Shown: positions 27,731 to 35,886 of the stretch, piece by piece | Layout of the letters: the number at the start of each line of letters is the position of its first letter | Position numbering within the stretch: position 1 is the first letter of the stretch | Assembly: GCF_015709525.1 (NCBI RefSeq) | Contig: NZ_JADNRA010000032.1 | Span: 1-64,000, forward strand | Direction: 5' to 3' | From: Methylocystis sp. L43 | GTDB taxonomy: Bacteria > Pseudomonadota > Alphaproteobacteria > Rhizobiales > Beijerinckiaceae | DNA: 64,000 nucleotides | Program-made: the position numbers and the translations under genes | The notes under the pieces: model-generated | The model's database searches: none | Seen by the model: only the letters and a program-made list of their open reading frames with translations | What the model was told of the DNA's origin: nothing

Positions 27731-28468
27731 ATGGTTGCATCAGCGGATTCTGCCGGTTCCTCCTTTGACAGCATAAGTTTTATCCGGCGGTTTGCCAATC
27801 GCCGTCATGCATTGGATAGCGTGAATCGCCGACTTGACGAGCCAACAATTCTTGAGCTCGTCGGCCCGGTCCAAGGACGGCGTGTTTTGGATGTAGGTCG
27901 TGGACTTGGCAATTTGGCAGCAAGAATTGCGGAACTGGGTGCTGAAGATGTTTGGGGGATTGATAGCTCATATGGAATGATTGAAAAGGCTCGGTCGAAT
28001 TTTTCTCATCCCCAATTGAGTTTTAGCTCAACGACCATTGACGGTTTGGCGGGTGAAAATCTATTTGATACAATTATCAGTTCGATGGTCATGCATTTCA
28101 TACCTGAGCTGCCCTCATTTCTAAAAACAGTGGTGCGCCTTCTAAAGCCGGGAGGATCGCTAGTTTTTTCTCAGCGTCATCCAATTCGAACCAGTAATCC
28201 TAACTGTAGACCAGCGCCATCAGATCCAAATTGGGTCGTCACGAAATACTTTGACGAAGGCCCGAGAGATTATACGTGGCTTGGACAGCCATTTCGACTG
28301 TACCATCGTGCCCTATCGACGATACTACAGGCTCTTGCGAAGGAGGGGTTACTGGTGGACGCCGTCGTTGAGCCGGCACCTTGTCTCGCCGACGTCGAAT
28401 CTAGTGCGATCATGGTCGAAGCAAGAGCGATACCAATGATCCTCGCGTGCAAAGCGATCAAGCCATGA
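27731..28468 (+). CDS. SAM-dependent methyltransferase (divergent partner)
   Basis: A 245-residue class I methyltransferase. Seen: motif I GRRVLDVGRGLGNLA, with Arg where most relatives have Cys, VWGIDSSYGMIEKAR, IISSMVMHFIPELPSF, and LLKPGGSLVFSQRHPI. Family members of this kind methylate small molecules or, less often, macromolecules. It is divergent from the HARE/NUDIX gene, with only 19 bases between the two start codons, so promoters must overlap coding sequence. Whether it belongs functionally to the other two genes is unknown. Confidence 0.75.
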   Translation: MVASADSAGSSFDSISFIRRFANRRHALDSVNRRLDEPTILELVGPVQGRRVLDVGRGLGNLAARIAELGAEDVWGIDSSYGMIEKARSNFSHPQLSFSSTTIDGLAGENLFDTIISSMVMHFIPELPSFLKTVVRLLKPGGSLVFSQRHPIRTSNPNCRPAPSDPNWVVTKYFDEGPRDYTWLGQPFRLYHRALSTILQALAKEGLLVDAVVEPAPCLADVESSAIMVEARAIPMILACKAIKP

Positions 28469-28713
28469 AATCTCGATAAATTCGGGCCTCTGCAGCGAAG
28501 ACCCTGCTGCAGAGGAAGGGCTTCGCACGGCCGATTGCGGCGCCGCAGCGGGCAAACATCAGCCACATTCCCCATTGTAATATCGTTGCGCTGGCGCTTG
28601 GTCAGTGCAAGCCGCCTGCTCGATCTTCGCAAATGAGCGCGCCGCGCGCCTTGTGCGCAGACGCGAGGCGTTCGACGCCGCTCTTTGGTTCGACGGCGCC
28701 CGGAGAGGGAAGC

Positions 28714-29589
28714 ATGGCTGTGTCGTTAAGAGACCGCAGGCCGCCGCCAAAGGCCGACACTATCGAGACGCGCGCCCGCTATGCCTGGCATGATATCGAA
28801 GGCGATTGGCGCGCGGCGTCGCCGCGGCCGGCGGGTTCGCGCCGCCAATCCTACGCAACGGCGTCCGATCGCAACTTCGAAAGGGTCGAGCGCTTCTTCT
28901 ACATTGGCGCCGCGGCGCTTGTCGTCATCGGCACCGCCATCGTTGTCGGCTCCGCCTTCTGGGGCGAACTTCCGCAAAATGGCGATCCCGCAGATTCAAT
29001 GGCGCCCCAAAAAATAGCGCCTTCCGCGCCGCGCGGGGCGCCGAGCCAAGCGCATCCGGGGGCGCCGGCCGCCAATTTGCGATCGCAGGAACAGCCGCCC
29101 TCGATCATCGCCGGACCGGTGGAGCCCACAGCGACGCCAGAACGCGCCGCACTCACGCAGGACGGCGCGGAATCGGCGCCGGGCGCGCAAGCGTCGAACC
29201 CGCTCGCGTCATCCATCGCCAACCTCGAACTCGAGCCGGAATTTCTCAGCGACGGCATCGCGGGAAAGCGCCGATCGGCGCGCCGCGGGGCGCAAGATGA
29301 CTCGTCGGCGACGGCGAACGTCGCGGCTGAACAGGAGCCGCCCGCGTCCGAAGCGCGAACCGGCAAATGCTACGTCAGAATTTCGGGACGCGTGCTCAAC
29401 AGCGGCGTCTGTCAGATCTCGCGAAAAGGCGGCGCGGTGATCTTCCAATATTCCGGTCAGACGCTGACGCTTTCTCCGGCCAGGGGAAAAAGCTGGTCTG
29501 CGGCGCTCGGCGGCAAAAATCTCGGAAATGTTTACAAGAGCGGATCCTGCTGGGGTTCAAAGAGCACATATATCTGCGATCGCGGCTAA
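28714..29589 (+). CDS. Single-pass membrane protein of unknown function
   Basis: A protein of about 291 residues from the ATG at 28714, which has GAGAGGGA just upstream. It has a cytoplasmic basic N-terminus (about 60 residues), one transmembrane helix (YIGAAALVVIGTAIVVGSAF), a long Pro/Ala-rich linker, and a compact C-terminal domain of about 75 residues with four cysteines (GKCYVRISGRV ... GSCWGSKSTYICDRG), probably disulfide-bonded outside the cytoplasm. I do not recognise the family. Base composition is back to the chromosomal norm, so it lies outside the island. Confidence 0.7.
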   Translation: MAVSLRDRRPPPKADTIETRARYAWHDIEGDWRAASPRPAGSRRQSYATASDRNFERVERFFYIGAAALVVIGTAIVVGSAFWGELPQNGDPADSMAPQKIAPSAPRGAPSQAHPGAPAANLRSQEQPPSIIAGPVEPTATPERAALTQDGAESAPGAQASNPLASSIANLELEPEFLSDGIAGKRRSARRGAQDDSSATANVAAEQEPPASEARTGKCYVRISGRVLNSGVCQISRKGGAVIFQYSGQTLTLSPARGKSWSAALGGKNLGNVYKSGSCWGSKSTYICDRG

Positions 29590-29635
29590 GCGGCGCCTCC
29601 CGCAGCCTTAGAACGCGCTTCTCGATCACATTGCG

Positions 29636-30607
29636 CTAAGGCTCGCCGGATTTCGGCGGCTCTTGCGCGCCATGCTCATGTTCATGCTCATGGGCCTGCG
29701 GCGCCTGCCTGGCCTTCGGCCCAAGCGTTTTGGCGATGATCGGCTCTGTCGTCGAGGTCCAATCCGAACCGGCGGCGACGATCGGGGTCGGCGCGTCGCC
29801 CGGAACCATGTGGACAAGCGAATAGCCGCGTTTCTTCAGTTCGCGCAGAAATTCCGGCAGCATCTGCGCGGTGATCCCTTGCGAATCGTGGAAGAGCACG
29901 ATGCCTTTGCGGTTCTTTTCAAGCCGCGACAGCACGAGATCGAGTTCGGCCTTGGGCGTCATATGCGACCAGTCCGAAGCCCACAAATCCGAGCCGAAGA
30001 TAGTGTAGCCGCGCGCCGTGAGGTCGGCGACGAGCGCGGGCGTATCGGCGAAGCCGGGAAAGCGGAAGAAGGGCGCGGCCGTCGCGCCGAGCGCCTTGTT
30101 CACGGCGGCGATCCCCTTGTCGATGTCGGCCTTTGCGGCCTCCTCGTTCATCAGCCTCAGGGTCTTGTCGGGATGGCTGTAGGAATGGTGAGCGATGGTG
30201 TGGCCGTCCGCGGCGGCGCGCTTCACCAGAGCGGGCAGGCTTTCCGCATTCCGGCCGATCAGAAAGAAGGTCACGCGCGCGCATTCCTTGGCGAGCGCGT
30301 CGAGCACTTGCGGCGTGGGAGACGCCGGTCCGTCATCGAACGTCAGCACCACCTCATGGTCGCGCAAATCGAGCGTGCGCGGATAGCTTTGCAGGCCGAC
30401 CGCCGTTCCCTTGCCGCGGTCGATTTCGATGATGCGCGACACGCCAAGCGCGTCGGGTCCGCAGGTCCGTTCCGCAGCCGCCGCGTCGTTCGGCGCGCAA
30501 AAAAAGCCGGCGACGGACAGAGCCGCCAGCAGCATAAGCGCGAACCGCAGGAGGGGAGCGTCGACTGTCGCTTTGGATCTTTTCAGCAATAGAAAAATGG
30601 CGGTCAT
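29636..30607 (-). CDS. Secreted polysaccharide deacetylase family protein
   Basis: A protein of about 323 residues with an N-terminal signal (LLRFALMLLAALSVAGFF...AAAA). The NodB-type domain shows motif 1 VVLTFDDGPASP, motif 2 HTIAHHSYSHPD, motif 3 FFRFPGFAD, and the late IVLFHDS. Such enzymes remove acetyl groups from glycans. The C-terminus is His/Glu-rich (HEHEHEHG), perhaps binding metal. The start is ATG at 30607; the longer frame to 30679 would run into the mgtE start. It is divergent from mgtE. Confidence 0.85.
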   Translation of the reverse strand: MTAIFLLLKRSKATVDAPLLRFALMLLAALSVAGFFCAPNDAAAAERTCGPDALGVSRIIEIDRGKGTAVGLQSYPRTLDLRDHEVVLTFDDGPASPTPQVLDALAKECARVTFFLIGRNAESLPALVKRAAADGHTIAHHSYSHPDKTLRLMNEEAAKADIDKGIAAVNKALGATAAPFFRFPGFADTPALVADLTARGYTIFGSDLWASDWSHMTPKAELDLVLSRLEKNRKGIVLFHDSQGITAQMLPEFLRELKKRGYSLVHMVPGDAPTPIVAAGSDWTSTTEPIIAKTLGPKARQAPQAHEHEHEHGAQEPPKSGEP

Positions 30608-30678
30608 GACGGCTTGCCGGTTTGATTTCTCGCGCCCTCGGGTTAAGAGCGCCACCATAATATAGCGCGGGACCGCCA

Positions 30679-32091
30679 ATGCCGCTCGATCATGAAGATA
30701 CGGCGACCGCCGCCGAGGACTTCCGCGACGGCGGAGAGGCGTCTCTCAGCCGGGAGTTCGTTCTCGACGTCGAAGGCGCGATCGCGCTGGGCGACGCGGA
30801 GCGCGTTCACGAACTCGTCGGCGACCTGCATGAGGCGGACCTTGGCGCTCTGCTGGAGCTCTTAAGCCACGAGGCGCGACCGCGCCTCGTCGAGCTGATG
30901 GGCGCGGACTTCGACTTTACCGCCCTGATGGAGGTCGGCGAAGCGACCCGCGAGGACATCCTCGAGGAACTCCCGGTCGAGACTTTGATCGAGGGCGTGC
31001 GCGAACTGGAAAGCGACGACGCCGTCGCCATTCTCGAAGGTCTGGAGCCGAAAGAACAGGCCGAGGTCCTCGATGCGCTCCCAGCGCAGGAGCGGATCGT
31101 TCTGCGCCGCTCGCTGGACTATCCCGAGGATTCCGCCGGGCGCCTGATGCAGACGACTTTTGTTGCCGCGCCCCCCTTCTGGACGGCGGGACGCGTCCTC
31201 GATTTTTTCCGAGAGTGCGGCGAAGAGAATCTGCCGGAGAGCTTTTTTGAAGTCTTCGTCGTCGATCCTGGCTACCGTCTGCTTGGAACCGTTTTCCTCG
31301 ACGCCCTGGTGCGGGCCAAGCCAAGCGTGCGGCTCGATGACATCATGCAGGAGGATCGGCGGCGGGTGAAGGCGACCGAGGACGGCGCCGAGGCGGCGCG
31401 GCTCTTCGAGCGCTACAATCTCGTTTCCGTTCCGGTTGTCGATGAATCCGAACGGCTCGTCGGCGTTCTCACCATCGACGACATCGTCGACGTCATTCAG
31501 GAGCAGGCGTCGGACGAGATCCTGGCGCTCGGCGGCGTGAACCCCGAAGAAGAGCTGACCGACAATTTCTGGTGGATCGCGCGGAGCCGCTTTACTTGGC
31601 TCTCGGTCAATATGCTGACCGCCTTCATCACCTCCAGCGTGCTCAAGCACTTTCAGCTGCAGCTGGAGCAAATGGTGGCGCTGGCGGTGCTGGGACCGAT
31701 TGTCGCGGGACAGGGCGGCAATTCCGCAACCCAGACCATGACCGTCGCCGTGCGGGCGCTCGCCACCCGCGAGCTGACCCGCGCCAATGCCATACGGATT
31801 ATTTTTAGGGAGCTGGCCATCGGCGCGGTCAATGGCGCGGCCTTTGGTCTCGTGACCGGCGTCGTCGCCGCCAACTGGTTCAATAATGTTGGGCTTGGGC
31901 CTGTTATCGCCATGGCGATGTTCACGAATCTCGTCGCGGGCGCCTTGGGGGGCATCGTCGTGCCGCTTGCGTTCGACAAGCTGAAGTTCGATCCTGCCGT
32001 CGCTTCGGGGCCTTTCGTGACGACCATCACCGACGTGGTCGGCTACGGGGCCTTCCTTACAATCGCCAGTATGTGGTTCCATTTGGGTTGA
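30679..32091 (+). CDS. mgtE: Magnesium transporter MgtE
   Basis: A 470-residue MgtE-type Mg2+ channel. Seen in order: an N-domain with repeated helices (residues about 20-140), two CBS domains (about 145-275; VPVVDESERLVGVLTIDDIVD closes the second), a connecting helix, and five membrane helices with GPIVAGQGGNSATQTMTVAVRAL, the pore-lining motif. The cytoplasmic domains sense internal Mg2+ and close the pore. No riboswitch was seen upstream. Confidence 0.94.
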   Translation: MPLDHEDTATAAEDFRDGGEASLSREFVLDVEGAIALGDAERVHELVGDLHEADLGALLELLSHEARPRLVELMGADFDFTALMEVGEATREDILEELPVETLIEGVRELESDDAVAILEGLEPKEQAEVLDALPAQERIVLRRSLDYPEDSAGRLMQTTFVAAPPFWTAGRVLDFFRECGEENLPESFFEVFVVDPGYRLLGTVFLDALVRAKPSVRLDDIMQEDRRRVKATEDGAEAARLFERYNLVSVPVVDESERLVGVLTIDDIVDVIQEQASDEILALGGVNPEEELTDNFWWIARSRFTWLSVNMLTAFITSSVLKHFQLQLEQMVALAVLGPIVAGQGGNSATQTMTVAVRALATRELTRANAIRIIFRELAIGAVNGAAFGLVTGVVAANWFNNVGLGPVIAMAMFTNLVAGALGGIVVPLAFDKLKFDPAVASGPFVTTITDVVGYGAFLTIASMWFHLG

Positions 32092-32143
32092 GGCGTTTGG
32101 GGCGTTTACGCTCCGTTACCGCCTGCGGAGATAATTTGGCGAA

Positions 32144-33151
32144 ATGCGCCCGTTCAAATATTTTCCCCTGCTTTCCTCCGCCCTCGTGTGCGCCGTATCG
32201 GCTGCGGCGACCCTTGCCGGCTGCGGCAGCTCCTATGATCCGAGCTTTTCGCGCCGGCCGCGGTTCCAGACCAGCGCGCCGCTGATCAATCCCAAGCGCG
32301 ACCCGAGCTTTCTCGCCTACGCCGTGCCGGAGACGGATCTCCATAAATTCCCGGCGACGCGCAGCGCCGAATTCGCCGTCCACGGCATCGACGTCTCGAA
32401 ATATCAGGGCAATATCGACTGGGAGCAGGTCAAGGACTCGGGCGTCTCCTTCGCCTTCATCAAGGCCACGGAAGGCGGCGACCGGGTCGACTCGAAATTC
32501 GCCTACAATTGGGCGGCGGCGAAGGCCGCCGGCGTGCCGCGCGGCGCCTATCACTTCGTTTACTGGTGCCGCCGGCCGCATGAAGAGATCGGCAATTTCG
32601 CCAGCGTCGTGCCGAATGAGCCCGACGCGCTGCCGCCGGTGCTCGATGTCGAGGCGACGCCGACGTCGGGAACCTGCAAACGCACGCTCTACCGCGAGGA
32701 AGTGCTGCGCGACATGAAGGACATGCTTACGCAGATGGAGCGCCATTACGGCAAGAAGCCGATCATCTATTCCTCGGTCGACTTCTATCAGGCGATCCTT
32801 CACTCCGACGCTCTGTCCGAATATCCGATCTGGGTCCGCTCGACGAAATACCATCCCAAAGTTCGCTACGGCGACCGCAACTGGACGTTCTGGCAGTACC
32901 GCTCGGACGGGCGCGTGCCAGGCATCACCGGCGCGGTCGACCAGAACACGTTCAACGGCTCAGCCGATCACTGGCGAAGCTGGCTCGCGCATCAGACCGG
33001 CCTGGCGGCGGCGCCGGTCGCGGCGCGGCCCGCCGACGATCGCGGCGGCAAGCAGCTCATCGAGGAAGATCCGGCGATGCTGTCGGGCGGCGAAAAGAAC
33101 GCCTATGACAAGGCGGCGAGCGCGCCCGTCCCGCCGGCCGCCGTCCAGTAG
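32144..33151 (+). CDS. Lipoprotein lysozyme-like glycosyl hydrolase, family 25
   Basis: A 335-residue protein with a lipoprotein signal (lipobox TLAGC near residue 27). The GH25 domain covers about residues 78-285: GIDVSKYQGNIDWEQV, FAFIKATEGGDRVD, GAYHFVYW, and the catalytic-acid region PVLDVEA. Members hydrolyse peptidoglycan glycan strands. The C-terminal 45 residues are low-complexity. It is probably an outer-membrane or periplasmic cell-wall enzyme; no phage genes lie nearby. Confidence 0.9.
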   Translation: MRPFKYFPLLSSALVCAVSAAATLAGCGSSYDPSFSRRPRFQTSAPLINPKRDPSFLAYAVPETDLHKFPATRSAEFAVHGIDVSKYQGNIDWEQVKDSGVSFAFIKATEGGDRVDSKFAYNWAAAKAAGVPRGAYHFVYWCRRPHEEIGNFASVVPNEPDALPPVLDVEATPTSGTCKRTLYREEVLRDMKDMLTQMERHYGKKPIIYSSVDFYQAILHSDALSEYPIWVRSTKYHPKVRYGDRNWTFWQYRSDGRVPGITGAVDQNTFNGSADHWRSWLAHQTGLAAAPVAARPADDRGGKQLIEEDPAMLSGGEKNAYDKAASAPVPPAAVQ

Positions 33152-33288
33152 GGGAAAGCCGCCGGGCCCGATCGCCCTTGAATGGCCGTCGCCGGGGTAG
33201 CCATGGGGCGAGATTTCGCGTATAGGCGCAACGCCAGTTTTCGCCGCGCGGCGCTCCCGTCCGCGGCCTTCCGTCAGAGAGAGAATAA

Positions 33289-33477
33289 ATGGCCGTTCCG
33301 AAGAGAAAAACCTCGCCGATGAAGCGGGGATTCCGTCGCTCCGCCGACGCCCTCAAGGCGCCGACCTATATCGAAGACAAGGATTCCGGCGAGCTCCGCC
33401 GGCCGCATCACGTCGATCTCAAGTCCGGCATGTATCGCGGCCGTCAGGTGCTGAAGCCGAAATCCGTCGAGGAATAG
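33289..33477 (+). CDS. rpmF: 50S ribosomal protein L32
   Basis: A 62-residue bL32 protein: [20 protein letters not shown] at the N-terminus and the alphaproteobacterial ending without the zinc cysteines. AGAGAGAA is just upstream of the ATG, and a strong terminator follows the stop. Confidence 0.97.
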   Translation: MAVPKRKTSPMKRGFRRSADALKAPTYIEDKDSGELRRPHHVDLKSGMYRGRQVLKPKSVEE

Positions 33478-33500
33478 TCGCTCCGTCCGTTAGAAATCAA

Positions 33501-33526
33501 AGCGAGCCGCGCGGCTCGCTTTTTTT
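33501..33526 (+). terminator. Rho-independent terminator of rpmF
   Basis: A ten-bp self-complementary stem (AGCGAGCCGC / GCGGCTCGCT) followed by seven T residues, 23 bases after the rpmF stop. Confidence 0.88.
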
Positions 33527-33651
33527 GTTGAACCAGTCAATTGGGGGCTGGATTCAGATCATTTTCGGGGATGCTTCCGGCCCCGTGAAGGCATTGGCGT
33601 CTTCTGCAAAAAGGCGTCCTTGCCGGGCAGGATCGTGCGGAGGAAATACGC

Positions 33652-34413
33652 GTGAATAGCATCGATATCGCTATCACAACTTTTTTTGCGACATTGCTTG
33701 CAGGCATATTTGGCTTTGCCATTACTTTACACCTGCACGAGAGCTGGCTTGATGGCATATCAAGGGATCAGTTCAAAGCCGTGAGAAACATGATTGCTTC
33801 ACTGCTTGCAGTATGTCTCGGCTTCTTATTGGTGACGGCAAAAAACAATTTTGATAAGAAAGTTGACGAGGTCAGAACGCAGGCGTCCAAGGTTATTTTA
33901 TTGCATCGCGTGTTGGATTTGTATGGCGACGAAGCCAACGGAGCCAGAACAAAAATAATAAATGCTTTGCAGGGTCAAATTGATCTGTTGCAGGTCGCGA
34001 GCGGAAATTACATCGACCAAAAAGAAGCTTTTAAAAAAGCCAAGATCGATTCATTTCGTGAAGCAGTGCTCTCTTTGGAAGACAAAGATCAGAAAAAATC
34101 ATGGGCGAAGACGGCCGCGCTTAATTTAACACAAGAAATCACCGGCATAAGATGGAAGATTTATAGCGACTTGAACGCCAATATACCGCTGGAGGTGGTC
34201 ATATTCCTGATCGCTTTGCTCGTGACAGTTTTCTTTAATTTCGGCGTCATCTCGCACCACCATTGGACCGCGGCGCTTGGGCTTGTCACCGCGTCCCTAT
34301 GCGTCTCCGGGGCGATCTTTCTGCTGGTGGAGCTCGATCGGCCCTTCCAGGGATTTTTCACCGTTCCCACCGACCCGCTGAAATCTGCAGTCGATATTAT
34401 TAAGATGGGTTAG
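33652..34413 (+). CDS. DUF4239 (bestrophin-like) membrane protein
   Basis: A 253-residue protein with four hydrophobic segments: two at the N-terminus (about residues 5-27 and 46-62) and two near the C-terminus (about 183-203 and 209-229), around a soluble helical middle of about 110 residues. This matches the DUF4239 layout, thought to relate to bestrophin-type channels. The GTG start at 33652 has GGAGGAAA upstream. The gene is richer in A+T than its flanks and isolated between rpmF and an SDR gene, so it was probably acquired. Confidence 0.75.
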   Translation: MNSIDIAITTFFATLLAGIFGFAITLHLHESWLDGISRDQFKAVRNMIASLLAVCLGFLLVTAKNNFDKKVDEVRTQASKVILLHRVLDLYGDEANGARTKIINALQGQIDLLQVASGNYIDQKEAFKKAKIDSFREAVLSLEDKDQKKSWAKTAALNLTQEITGIRWKIYSDLNANIPLEVVIFLIALLVTVFFNFGVISHHHWTAALGLVTASLCVSGAIFLLVELDRPFQGFFTVPTDPLKSAVDIIKMG

Positions 34414-34460
34414 GTTATAGTTAGATATTGACTTTGCCCGACAGATCCCGCCAGCGTTGA

Positions 34461-35246
34461 TCAGCGCCGCTTTTGAGCCGTCGCGAGCAGCGGCAGCAAA
34501 AGCGCCCTCGGCGTCGCCGCCGCGCCCCAAACGAACATCCGGTTGACGAGGCCCGGCACGATGACGCGCTTGCCGGCCATGAGGCCCTCATAGCCCTGGC
34601 GCGCCACTTCCGACGCCGGCAGCATCGCCGGCTTTATCGCCGTCATGAAGCCGGAGAAATCCAACCCGGCGCGCGCCTGAAAGCCGGTCTGCACCGGGCC
34701 GGGACACAGGCACGCGACCTTCACCCCCAGCGGCTTCAATTCCTGCGACAGCGCTTCGCTGAACGAGCGCACATAGGCCTTGGTGGCGTAATAGACGGCA
34801 AAGCCCGGTCCCGGCATGAAGGCCGCGACCGAGGCGACATTGAGCACGCCGCCATTCGCCGCGACGATCGCCGGCAGAAAGCGCAAGGTCAGCGCGGTGA
34901 GCACGCGCAGGTTGAGGTCGACGATCGCGAGCTGTTCGGCGGCGTCGAGTTCGATCGCCCGGCCCATGAGGCCGAAGCCGGCGTTGTTGACGAGGTAGCG
35001 CGGCGTGACGCCGGCCTCCGCCAGCCGCTGCGACAGCGTCTCAGCGGCGCCCTCAGTTGTGAGATCGAGTTCGATCGGGAGCGGGCGGACGGCGCCATCG
35101 GCGGCGATTTCGTCGGCCAGCGCCTCCAGCCGGTCGCCGCGACGGGCGACGATCGCAAGTTCATGGCCGTTGGCGGCGAAGATGCGGGCAAGCGCCGCGC
35201 CGATGCCGTCGGACGCGCCGGTGACGACCGCGACCGGGCGCGTCAC
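34461..35246 (-). CDS. Short-chain dehydrogenase/reductase
   Basis: A 261-residue classical SDR. Seen: the NAD(P)-binding VVTGASDGIGAALARIF, YLVNNAGFG, the catalytic serine in NVASVAAF and YYATKAYV (Tyr-x-x-x-Lys). Near-relatives reduce ketones or acyl compounds. The GTG start overlaps the TerB stop (GTGA), so the two are cotranslated. Confidence 0.87.
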   Translation of the reverse strand: MTRPVAVVTGASDGIGAALARIFAANGHELAIVARRGDRLEALADEIAADGAVRPLPIELDLTTEGAAETLSQRLAEAGVTPRYLVNNAGFGLMGRAIELDAAEQLAIVDLNLRVLTALTLRFLPAIVAANGGVLNVASVAAFMPGPGFAVYYATKAYVRSFSEALSQELKPLGVKVACLCPGPVQTGFQARAGLDFSGFMTAIKPAMLPASEVARQGYEGLMAGKRVIVPGLVNRMFVWGAAATPRALLLPLLATAQKRR

Positions 35247-35746
35247 TGGCCGTCACCCTTGCTTGGCGACCAGGGGCCGGTCGGCGCCGGGACGGCGGCC
35301 TCGCGGAACTCGCGGCGCAGCTCGACGCGTTCGCGCGTCGAGACGCCGAGCAGTTCGGCGACGCGCCAGACGACATTCTCCTCGAATTCATGCACCGCGC
35401 CGTCCGCATGCGCCATGTCCCACAGCATGCCGACGATCTGGCGGCGCCCGTCCTCGTCGAGCCGGCGCTTCAACACGCTCGTAAAGCGATAGAGGTCGAC
35501 GGCGTCGCGCTCGCTCTCCTGCGCGGAGTCGATCAGTTCGGTCGCCGCGTCGCCTTCAAGGCCGAATCGCGCCTCAACGAGCTGACGAATGCGCGCCCTT
35601 TCCTTGTCGTCGAATTCGCCGTCAACCGAGGCGATGTGGACGAGAAGGGCGGCGGCGGCGAGCTGATAGTCCGCGGCCCCAAAGGACTTGGGCCGCTCGG
35701 CCTCGCCGGTGATGTCGTTGATGAAGTTTTTGAGCGCTGAGAACAT
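35243..35746 (-). CDS. TerB-family (tellurite-resistance-like) protein
   Basis: A 167-residue soluble helical protein of the TerB-like fold. Seen: the acidic metal-binding-like pairs IASVDGEFDDKERARI and MAHADGAVHEFEENVV, which repeat the TerB motif. No other ter genes are present, so tellurite resistance is not implied. It is cotranslated with the downstream SDR gene. Confidence 0.8.
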   Translation of the reverse strand: MFSALKNFINDITGEAERPKSFGAADYQLAAAALLVHIASVDGEFDDKERARIRQLVEARFGLEGDAATELIDSAQESERDAVDLYRFTSVLKRRLDEDGRRQIVGMLWDMAHADGAVHEFEENVVWRVAELLGVSTRERVELRREFREAAVPAPTGPWSPSKGDGQ

Positions 35747-35886
35747 GGGCGGCGAGGCTACCGGGGCAGGAGCTGCGTTGCAAATCCGTATAGATCAGAG
35801 GGCGTGAGAAGGGTAGCGTGGGAAGGGTAGGCGATCCCGGCCAGCCAATCGAGACGACATGAGCGCAGATGCGGCGCCGCATCTGA

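Larger units (their letters stand above)
24828..28470. other. Candidate genomic island with a possible conflict (defence) system
   Basis: Three genes between the tRNA-Leu and position 28470 are visibly richer in A+T than their neighbours and use different codons. They encode a nucleoside-phosphorylase fusion, a HARE-HTH/NUDIX fusion and a methyltransferase. No integrase, transposase or clear flanking repeat was seen, so the element may be old or reduced. The right limit is approximate. Confidence 0.55.

Noticed and set aside
24743-28713. Duplicate of the tRNA-Leu 3' end marking an island right border
   Set aside because: I compared the tRNA end with the sequence around 28470-28713 and found no convincing copy.
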